Shown here: piece after piece, positions 1-5,029 of the stretch | How positions within the stretch are numbered: position 1 is the first letter of the stretch | How the letters are laid out: every line of letters starts with the position of its first letter | NCBI GenBank assembly: GCA_947177495.1 | Contig: CAMWUS010000090.1 | Span: 1 to 6,030 of the forward strand | DNA length: 6,030 bases | Source: an uncultured Clostridia bacterium | GTDB taxonomy: Bacteria > Bacillota > Clostridia > Christensenellales > Borkfalkiaceae | Reading direction: 5' to 3' | Program-made: the position numbers and the translations under genes | The notes under the pieces: generated by a model | What the model was told of the DNA's origin: nothing | Database searches by the model: none | Seen by the model: the letters and a program-made list of their open reading frames with translations, nothing else

Positions 1-669
1 GAGCTGCACCTGACTGGTTGGTACTCCCGCCAAAACGTATTTGTAATCCACGCGAAGCGCTTTGTCGTCGTCATATTTTTCAACCGTACATTCTAAATTG
101 CTTATACTTAATCCCAAAGCTTTATACGTATTCTCTACCGTCGCTTTAAACGTGTCGGCGCTTGCCGAAAGAATAGCGGTATTCTTATTTTCGCTTGTAA
201 GAGTAATATTGCTGCTTCCTTGCATGTACATCATTTCCACGCCGGTCATCGGATATTTGGTCCATGTCGAAGGATATACCATTTTAACGTCGTCCTTACG
301 GTACGCCGTATAACCGCTCGGCAGCCCTACCGTTACCTTACAATCGGCATAAACGGTATCATCCGATTTCGCACGAATCCGCAACGTTTCCGTGCCCGCA
401 CTCTTCGCTTGAATTGTTACCGTCCCGTTTCCTACCGTGTAGGTAAACACCCTTTCCGACGATTTCTTCTCCGAAACAATCTCAAATGCTATACTCCCGT
501 CTTCGGGCGTCACCGTGTAAACGACTTCCGTACTTCCGCCGCTGGAAAGTGTAACTTCCTCTTTATCGAATTTGACTTCCTCCACTGCAACCGTCCCGCA
601 ACCGGCTAACGCCAAGCCCAAGACAAGGCAACAGCATATGGAAGCCAAAACAGAAAGTATTCTCTTCAT
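1..669 (-). CDS. Secreted lipoprotein with Ig-like domain (C-terminus cut by window edge)
   Basis: The frame reads open from an ATG at 669 to base 1 (223 codons, no stop), so the C-terminus lies outside the window. Residues 1-24 form a lipoprotein signal peptide: MKR, a hydrophobic stretch, then the lipobox LAGC with Cys24 as the likely lipidated residue; three further cysteines (12-14) sit inside the signal. By family knowledge the protein would be anchored to the outer face of the membrane. Residues about 28-115 are Ser/Thr/Val-rich with alternating beta pattern and resemble a bacterial Ig-like (Big_2-type) domain ('VEEVKFDKEEVTLSSGGSTE' opening, 'ADCKVTVG' closing). From about 120 a second domain begins ('DVKMVYPSTWTKYP'), loosely like PsbP/DUF1795-type lipoprotein domains; this is a guess. 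The start is fixed by AAGGAG at 675-680, 5 bases upstream. No convincing promoter of its own is seen, so it may depend on read-through from the rubrerythrin gene. Exact role unknown. Confidence 0.85.
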   Translation of the reverse strand, partial: MKRILSVLASICCCLVLGLALAGCGTVAVEEVKFDKEEVTLSSGGSTEVVYTVTPEDGSIAFEIVSEKKSSERVFTYTVGNGTVTIQAKSAGTETLRIRAKSDDTVYADCKVTVGLPSGYTAYRKDDVKMVYPSTWTKYPMTGVEMMYMQGSSNITLTSENKNTAILSASADTFKATVENTYKALGLSISNLECTVEKYDDDKALRVDYKYVLAGVPTSQVQL

Positions 670-705
670 ATTAACTCCTTGTTTTTTTAATTACAATTTA
701 ATACA

Positions 706-731
706 AAAGGGAGAGCAAACGTTCTCCCTTT
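706..731 (-). terminator. Hairpin terminator downstream of rubrerythrin
   Basis: A perfect 9-bp stem (AAAGGGAGA at 706-714 pairs with TCTCCCTTT at 723-731) lies 12 bases beyond the rubrerythrin stop. Read on the minus strand it ends in TTTTGTATT, a short and interrupted U-tract, so termination may be partial. It stands between rubrerythrin and the lipoprotein gene and may let some transcription continue into the latter. Confidence 0.65.
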
Positions 732-743
732 GTCCTTATGTAA

Positions 744-1268
744 TTATTTGCCGAAGTATCTCTTCAACATGCCCTTGAAGCCTGCGCCGTGGCGAGCTTC
801 GTCCTTTGCCATTTCGTGAACGGTGTCGTGGATCGCGTCGTAGCCGAGCTGCTTCGCACGTTTTGCAAGCTCCAACTTGCCTGCGCATGCGCCCGTTTCC
901 GCCGCCGCACGAAGCTCCAAATTCTTCTTGGTGGAAGGCGTAACCACTTCGCCCAAAAGCTCCGCAAATTTGCTTGCGTGCTCCGCTTCTTCATACGCAT
1001 AACGTTTATATGCTTCCGCGATTTCGGGATAGCCCTCGCGCTCCGCAACGCGCGCCATAGCAAGATACATACCAACTTCGCAGCACTCGCCCTCGAAGTT
1101 CGCTTTGAGTCCCGCCATAACCTCTGCGTCTTCAACCTTGCCGTCGCCTACGTGATGCTCGCAAGCAAAGCCCTCTTCCGCAATCGGTTCGAACTTCTTC
1201 GCCTTGCAAACGGGGCATACGTCTACGCCGTCTTCAACGATTTCACCGCATACTGCACATCTTTTCAT
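744..1268 (-). CDS. rbr: Reverse rubrerythrin (rubredoxin-like knuckle + diiron ferritin-like domain)
   Basis: Encodes 174 residues. The N-terminus has two metal-binding knuckles, C4-A-V-C7 and C18-P-V-C21, for a rubredoxin-type iron or a zinc. Residues about 45-173 are the ferritin-like four-helix diiron domain, with likely ligands E61 (in FEGE), E94-x-x-H97 (EEAEH), E124 and E157-x-x-H160 (DEARH). This order, rubredoxin first, is that of the clostridial reverse rubrerythrins, known as cytosolic NADH-dependent peroxidases (with reductase partners) that reduce hydrogen peroxide and oxygen in anaerobes. The diiron half is very typical (GMYLAMARVAEREGYPE, HDTVHEMAKDEARHG). The knuckle half is unusual: only 10 residues separate the two CxxC pairs, Glu9 follows the first CxxCG where an aromatic is usual, and Lys22 follows the second pair in place of Gly. 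The frame is open back to 1307, but the start at 1268 is preferred because it has a strong ribosome site and begins right before the first Cys knuckle. Confidence 0.95.
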   Translation of the reverse strand: MKRCAVCGEIVEDGVDVCPVCKAKKFEPIAEEGFACEHHVGDGKVEDAEVMAGLKANFEGECCEVGMYLAMARVAEREGYPEIAEAYKRYAYEEAEHASKFAELLGEVVTPSTKKNLELRAAAETGACAGKLELAKRAKQLGYDAIHDTVHEMAKDEARHGAGFKGMLKRYFGK

Positions 1269-1276
1269 ATTTATAA

Positions 1277-1284
1277 TCTCCTTT
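1277..1284 (-). promoter_or_regulatory. Ribosome binding site that sets the rubrerythrin start
   Basis: AAAGGAGA on the minus strand, 8 bases upstream of the ATG at 1268. It excludes the longer in-frame start at 1307, which would place this site inside the coding region and coincides with the predicted transcription start. Confidence 0.85.
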
Positions 1285-1291
1285 ATGTTTA

Positions 1292-1309
1292 CCGTGCTTT
1301 TCGGCACGG
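1292..1309 (-). promoter_or_regulatory. Perfect 6-bp inverted repeat at the rubrerythrin transcription start
   Basis: CCGTGC (1292-1297) and GCACGG (1304-1309) are perfect complements with a 6-base spacer. The repeat begins about 5 bases downstream of the -10 box, so it covers the predicted +1 (near 1307). It could be a repressor operator or a 5'-end hairpin of the mRNA. There is no U-tract after it, so it is not an intrinsic terminator. The structure is visible; its function is inference. Confidence 0.45.
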
Positions 1310-1313
1310 CAAT

Positions 1314-1342
1314 ATTATACCAAAATTAAGACTGAATATCAA
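1314..1342 (-). promoter_or_regulatory. Strong sigma-A-type promoter of rubrerythrin (extended -10)
   Basis: On the minus strand: -35 TTGATA (1337-1342, 5 of 6 to consensus), a 17-base spacer, and -10 TATAAT (1314-1319, perfect) preceded by TGG, which gives a TGn extended -10. The predicted transcription start is near 1307, giving a leader of about 39 bases. The -35 lies within the 91-base gap after the phosphatase gene, so the rubrerythrin can be transcribed independently of argS. Confidence 0.85.
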
Positions 1343-1359
1343 TCCTTTTCACAATAATT

Positions 1360-1998
1360 TCAGAGAAATTTTTCCAATTCCGCAAAGCTCTCCGCAAACT
1401 CCGTCGCGCCCGCTTTTTCTAGCTGTTCGCGCGTGCGGTACCCCCAAAGGCAGGAAACGCCGCGCATTCCCGCACGAAGCGCCGTCTTCACGTCCGTCTC
1501 GCCGTCTCCCACAAAAAGGCATTCGGCGGGCGAAACGCGCATGGAGAGCGCCGCAAACATTGCAAGCGTAGGATCGGGCTTGCAGGGAAAATTCCCGCTG
1601 TCGCCGCCCACGAACGCAAAGTTGATTTTAGGGAAGAACTGCTTGACAAGCCGATCGGTAGCCGCCTGCGTTTTATTGGTTACGATTGCAAGCTTCAGCC
1701 CCCGCGCCTGCATGCTTTCAAGCGCTTCCTCTTCGCCCGCAAACAGCTTCGTAAGCGCGTTGTCACTGTTCGCGAAATGCGTTTTAAAAAACGCAAAGCA
1801 TTCGTCTATGTTGTCGGCATTGTGCGGAAGTGCACGCTCCACAAGCTGACGCGCCCCGTCGCCGATATACCCCCGCACCTTCTCGCGCGAAATTTCGGGA
1901 TAGGAAAACGTACGCAACGTCTCGTTGACGCGCGCCGTAATGTCGTCGAGCGTGTCGAGAAGAGTTCCGTCTAAATCGAATAAAACTGCTTTCGTCAT
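1360..1998 (-). CDS. HAD-superfamily phosphatase, phosphoglycolate phosphatase-like
   Basis: Encodes 212 residues, a usual length for this group. All HAD core motifs are present: motif I D8-L-D10-G-T with nucleophile Asp8 and acid Asp10, motif II Thr107 (IVTNKT), motif III Lys140 (CKPDP), and motif IV G164-D165-G-E-T-D169 for magnesium binding. Residues about 15-85 are a helical C1 cap, which sets substrate choice. The pattern (DLDGTLLDTLDDI, KPDP, GDGETDVKTALRAGM) matches the Gph/PpaX-type subgroup, which hydrolyses small phosphates such as 2-phosphoglycolate or pyrophosphate; the true substrate cannot be read from sequence. It follows argS by 8 bases, and its short ribosome site AAGG (2005-2008) overlaps the argS stop codon, so translation is probably coupled. 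No terminator follows it, so some transcripts may run on into rubrerythrin. Confidence 0.9.
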   Translation of the reverse strand: MTKAVLFDLDGTLLDTLDDITARVNETLRTFSYPEISREKVRGYIGDGARQLVERALPHNADNIDECFAFFKTHFANSDNALTKLFAGEEEALESMQARGLKLAIVTNKTQAATDRLVKQFFPKINFAFVGGDSGNFPCKPDPTLAMFAALSMRVSPAECLFVGDGETDVKTALRAGMRGVSCLWGYRTREQLEKAGATEFAESFAELEKFL

Positions 1999-2006
1999 AG
2001 TACGCC

Positions 2007-3689
2007 TTACATCTGTTCGGGAACGCCGATTCCGAGCAATCCCAACGCGTTTTTAAGAACGCTGAGTGTCGCTTTCGTGAGCGCAAGGCGGTATTCTCTC
2101 AGTTCGCCTTCCGCCTGCAAAATTTTACAGTCGATATAGAATTTATTAAACTTCTGCGCCGTATCCACCGCATAGCGCGCAACAAAGCTGGGTTCGTACG
2201 CCTTAGCCGCCGCCGCAACCGTTTCGGGGAAGTCGGCAAGCGCTTTCAAGAGCTCGAACTCCTGCGCGCAGGGCTCGATATCGTAACGCTCTTTCTGCTT
2301 GAACTCGCCCGCCTTGGTCAGCACGGAAGCCGCACGCGCGCAAGTGTACTGCACGTAAACGCTCGTCTCCCCGTCGAAGCTAAGTACCTTATCGTAAGAG
2401 AACGTAATGTCCTTAATTTTGCTGTTGTAGAGCGCGCCGAAAATGACGGCGCCGATGCCCACTTTTTCCGCCACGTCGCGCTTATTTTCGAGCGCGGGGT
2501 TTTTCTCGGAAATGATGCTATACGCCTTGTCTACGCAGCGCTCCATCACGTCTTCCAGCCACACCACCTTGCCCTTACGGGTAGACATGGAACCGTCTTC
2601 CAAAGAGACCATGCCGTAGGCGACGTGATAAAGGTCCTTCGCCCACTCCTTGCCCATGAGCTCCAACACCTTGAACACCTGCTTGAAGTGCAAGTTCTGC
2701 TGATAAGCAACGACGTATAAGCACCGCTCGAAATCGTAGGTGTTCTTGCGGTAAATGGCGGCAGCCAAATCGCGCGTGGCGTACAGGGACGCGCCGTCCG
2801 AGCGCAGAATGAGACAGGGCGTCATGCCGTACGCTTCCAAGTCGACGATTTGCGCGCCGTTGCTCTCGGTAAGCAAGCCCTTTTCTTTCAGCTCGTCCAC
2901 GACGGGCTGCATTTTATCGGTATAGAACCGCTCGCCCAAATAGCTGTCGAAGCTGATTTGCAAGCGCTTGTAAATTTTCTGCACGTAGGCAAGCGTGATT
3001 TTTTTGAACCACTCGAACAGATCGTTCGCCTCTTTGTCGCCGTTCTCGATGAGGCGGAAATACTCGCGCGCTTCCTTTTGCATCTCTTCGGAAGCCTCGT
3101 TCTCGAAGCGCACGTAAAGCTCGTTTACGGCGTGAATGCCGCCGCGCTCCACGTCCGCACGGTTTCCCCAATGCTTATAGGCGCATATGAGTTTGCCGAA
3201 CTGTGTGCCGTAATCGCCGAGGTGGTTGATGCCTACGGCGTGATAGCCGAGGAAATTAAAAATGCGGTAAAGCGCGCCGCCGAGCACGGTGGTGGACAAA
3301 TGCCCGATATGAAAGGGCTTTGCGATATTCACGGAAGAATAGTCGATGCACACGACCTTTCCCGCGCCCGCGTTGGATGCGCCGTAATACTTGCCTTCCT
3401 TCTTGATACGGCTAAGCGTATCGTCGGAAAGTCCCTTGCGGTTGATTTTGAAATTGAGATAGCCGTTTAATGCGGAAACCTCTTGGATCACGCCGTCCGT
3501 AGGAATTTCCGCCGCAAACCCTTCTGCAATCTGCACGGGGCTTTTGCGCAACAGCTTTGCGAATTTAAAGCAAGGAAGCGCGTAGTCCCCCATCTGCGTA
3601 TCGGGCGGAATGGAAATGGCTTCGGCAATCTCCTCCGTGCTCATTCCCTCTATTTTTAACTTTTCAGCAATATACCGTTTGTAGTCCAT
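2007..3689 (-). CDS. argS: Arginyl-tRNA synthetase
   Basis: Encodes 560 residues, full length for bacterial ArgRS (about 550-580). It is a cytosolic class I synthetase that charges tRNA-Arg with arginine using ATP. An N-terminal additional domain (about 1-85, tRNA D-loop recognition) is followed by the Rossmann catalytic core with the signature 'NIAKPFHIGHL', HIGH at 127-130. The second class I signature is present as M368-S-T-R-K-G373; the residue before it is Ser367, where Lys is frequent in relatives. The DALR anticodon-binding domain begins near 444 (YVQYTCARAASVL) and ends in the typical 'ALGLLGIGVPEQM', so both ends are intact. The start ATG has GAGGT at 3699-3703, 9 bases upstream. It is the first gene of a minus-strand operon with the downstream phosphatase, driven by the promoter at 3721-3749. 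Confidence 0.98.
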   Translation of the reverse strand: MDYKRYIAEKLKIEGMSTEEIAEAISIPPDTQMGDYALPCFKFAKLLRKSPVQIAEGFAAEIPTDGVIQEVSALNGYLNFKINRKGLSDDTLSRIKKEGKYYGASNAGAGKVVCIDYSSVNIAKPFHIGHLSTTVLGGALYRIFNFLGYHAVGINHLGDYGTQFGKLICAYKHWGNRADVERGGIHAVNELYVRFENEASEEMQKEAREYFRLIENGDKEANDLFEWFKKITLAYVQKIYKRLQISFDSYLGERFYTDKMQPVVDELKEKGLLTESNGAQIVDLEAYGMTPCLILRSDGASLYATRDLAAAIYRKNTYDFERCLYVVAYQQNLHFKQVFKVLELMGKEWAKDLYHVAYGMVSLEDGSMSTRKGKVVWLEDVMERCVDKAYSIISEKNPALENKRDVAEKVGIGAVIFGALYNSKIKDITFSYDKVLSFDGETSVYVQYTCARAASVLTKAGEFKQKERYDIEPCAQEFELLKALADFPETVAAAAKAYEPSFVARYAVDTAQKFNKFYIDCKILQAEGELREYRLALTKATLSVLKNALGLLGIGVPEQM

Positions 3690-3720
3690 AATACACCGAC
3701 CTCAACTATTTTCATTTGAT

Positions 3721-3749
3721 ATTTTATCACATTTTTCCGCGTTTGGCAA
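3721..3749 (-). promoter_or_regulatory. argS promoter (divergent from ychF)
   Basis: On the minus strand: -35 TTGCCA (3744-3749, 5 of 6), 17-base spacer, -10 TAAAAT (3721-3726, 5 of 6). Predicted start near 3714, giving a leader of about 25 bases. This is too short for a T-box riboswitch, which often regulates synthetase genes in Bacillota. Confidence 0.75.
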
Positions 3750-3758
3750 ATGAAAGAC

Positions 3759-3787
3759 TTGCCGTTTTTTCTGATTTATTATATAAT
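3759..3787 (+). promoter_or_regulatory. ychF promoter (divergent from argS)
   Basis: -35 TTGCCG (3759-3764, 4 of 6), 17-base spacer, -10 TATAAT (3782-3787, perfect). Predicted start near 3794, giving a leader of about 35 bases with AAGGAG at 3817-3822, 6 bases before the ychF ATG. Confidence 0.8.
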
Positions 3788-3797
3788 GGGACAAGAG

Positions 3798-3813
3798 GTC
3801 GGCAAAACCCGAC
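3798..3813 (+). other. Small hairpin in the ychF leader
   Basis: GTCGG (3798-3802) can pair with CCGAC (3809-3813) over a CAAAAC loop. It sits between the predicted transcription start and the ribosome site, ending 3 bases before AAGGAG. With only five pairs it may be chance or may modestly affect translation initiation or mRNA stability. Confidence 0.35.
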
Positions 3814-3828
3814 GATAAGGAGAACAAC

Positions 3829-4929
3829 ATGAAGCTCGGAGTGGTAGGACTGCCCAACGTAGGAAAGTCCACGCTGTTTAACGCCATAACGCACGCAGGC
3901 GCGGAAGCCGCCAACTATCCCTTTTGTACCATAGAGCCCAACGTGGGCATGGTGGCTGTTCCGGATGAACGGCTTGATAAGCTCGCCGCCCTGTATTCGA
4001 GTAAAAAAGTAACCCCCGCCGTCATCGAATTCGTAGACATTGCGGGGCTTGTAAAGGGCGCCAGCCGCGGCGAAGGTTTGGGCAACAAGTTCCTTTCGCA
4101 TATCCGCGAGGTAGACGCCATCGTACACGTGGTGCGGTGCTTCGAGGACGAAAACGTAACGCACGTCGAAAACGGCGTAGACCCCGTGCGCGACATCGAA
4201 ACCATCAATTTGGAGTTGATATTAGCCGATATCGAAGCGGTGCAAAAGCGGCAGGACCGCATTAAGAACGCGGCGCGCGGCGGTGCGGACAAAGCGGCGG
4301 CGGCAGAGTTTGCCTTTTTAAATAAGCTCGCCGCGCACTTGGAACAGGAGAAGCCCGCCAATTGCTTCCCCCTTACCGACGAAGAAATTCCGTTGATGGA
4401 GAACTTGTTCCTGCTCTCCTATAAGCCCGTCATTTACTGCGCCAACATTTCGGAAAAGGATATGGGCGCGGGCGAGGAAGAAATTCCGCTCGTATGCAAA
4501 GTAAAGGATTACGCCAAACAGCACGGCGCGGGCGTCATCGTGATTTGCGCCAAAACGGAAGAAGAGCTTTCGCAAATGGAGGAAGAGGACAGAGCGATCT
4601 TCTTGGAGGAATTCGGGCTTACGGAGAGCGGACTGAATAAACTCATTCGCGCATCCTATTCCCTGCTCGGGCTCATTTCCTACCTCACGGCGGGCGAAAA
4701 GGAAACCCGCGCTTGGACGATCAAACGGGGCACGAAAGCGCCGCAGGCGGCGGGCAAAATCCACACCGATTTTGAAAAAGGATTTATCCGCGCCGAGGTC
4801 GTCGAATGGGAAACCCTGTTAGAGTGCGGCGGACTTACGGGCGCGCGCGAAAAAGGCAAGGTGCGTTCGGAAGGCAAGGAATACGTCATGAAGGACGGCG
4901 ACGTCGTTCTTTTCCGCTTTAACGTGTGA
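3829..4929 (+). CDS. ychF: Redox-regulated ATPase YchF (Obg-family, OLA1 homologue)
   Basis: Encodes 366 residues, the normal full length. The G1/P-loop is GLPNVGKST (7-15), G3 is D70-I-A-G73 followed by the family signature KGASRGEGLGN (76-86), and the G4 position reads N206-I-S-E209 instead of NKxD. By family knowledge the NxxE form makes YchF prefer ATP over GTP. H100, in 'IVHVVRCFED', is the expected catalytic histidine. A coiled-coil helical insert spans about 125-180, and a TGS domain fills about 281-365 (TAGEKETRAWTIKRGTKAP ... GDVVLFRFNV). YchF is a cytosolic, ribosome-associated ATPase linked to translation and the oxidative stress response; its exact job is not settled. The gene is transcribed alone, with its own promoter and a terminator just downstream. 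Confidence 0.98.
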   Translation: MKLGVVGLPNVGKSTLFNAITHAGAEAANYPFCTIEPNVGMVAVPDERLDKLAALYSSKKVTPAVIEFVDIAGLVKGASRGEGLGNKFLSHIREVDAIVHVVRCFEDENVTHVENGVDPVRDIETINLELILADIEAVQKRQDRIKNAARGGADKAAAAEFAFLNKLAAHLEQEKPANCFPLTDEEIPLMENLFLLSYKPVIYCANISEKDMGAGEEEIPLVCKVKDYAKQHGAGVIVICAKTEEELSQMEEEDRAIFLEEFGLTESGLNKLIRASYSLLGLISYLTAGEKETRAWTIKRGTKAPQAAGKIHTDFEKGFIRAEVVEWETLLECGGLTGAREKGKVRSEGKEYVMKDGDVVLFRFNV

Positions 4930-4936
4930 TAGAGAT

Positions 4937-4970
4937 AAAAGCAAGGAAAGTTGTTTTCCCTTGCTTTTTT
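4937..4970 (+). terminator. Intrinsic terminator of ychF
   Basis: AAAAGCAAGGAAA pairs with TTTCCCTTGCTTTT with a single bulged base, capped by a short GTTGT loop and followed by a run of six T (4965-4970). It starts 7 bases after the ychF stop. The left arm is rich in A, so it may also act weakly on the minus strand. It isolates ychF from the next gene. Confidence 0.9.
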
Positions 4971-4974
4971 GTTA

Positions 4975-5003
4975 TCCTTTTGCTAAAATGAAATTATTAT
5001 AAA
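4975..5003 (+). promoter_or_regulatory. Weak candidate promoter for the downstream unknown gene
   Basis: An AT-rich stretch after the ychF terminator contains TATAAA (4998-5003) and an overlapping TATTAT (4995-5000), each 5 of 6 to a -10. No good -35 box is present at 16-18 bases upstream (TCCTTT or TTATCC). Since the ychF terminator separates the two genes, a promoter must lie in this 60-base space, but this exact placement is uncertain. Confidence 0.35.
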
Positions 5004-5029
5004 TAGTAATTTAGCGGAGTAACTCATAG

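Noticed and set aside
62..609. Plus-strand open frames opposite the lipoprotein gene
   Set aside because: The minus frame has a start with a strong ribosome site, a signal peptide with lipobox and an Ig-like domain; the plus frames show none of these.
1269..1307. N-terminal extension of rubrerythrin by 13 residues
   Set aside because: The extension would begin at the predicted transcription start and include the strong ribosome site of the ATG at 1268; family members begin just before the first CxxC.
1292..1309. Terminator for the argS-phosphatase transcript
   Set aside because: The stem is perfect but is followed on the minus strand by TAAACATAAAGG with no U-tract.
1313..1332. PerR-type box in the rubrerythrin promoter
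   Set aside because: The TA-rich stretch around the -10 matches the TTATAAT-N-ATTATAA pattern only weakly and is explained by the promoter itself.
789..1571. Long plus-strand open frame (260 residues) antisense to rubrerythrin and the phosphatase
   Set aside because: It crosses two well-supported genes on the other strand, has no ribosome site, and its residues are the Arg/Ala/Phe-rich product typical of reading a coding strand backwards.
2850..3470. Plus-strand open frame (206 residues) inside argS
   Set aside because: It lies wholly antisense to conserved ArgRS core sequence, including the HIGH motif region, with no ribosome site; a composition artefact.
3690..3720. T-box riboswitch upstream of argS
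   Set aside because: The leader from the predicted start is about 25 bases, far too short for the T-box stems and specifier loop, and no T-box sequence is seen.
3727..4361. Minus-strand open frames opposite the start of ychF
   Set aside because: They are antisense to the YchF P-loop and G3 region and overlap the promoter region; no motif or ribosome site supports them.
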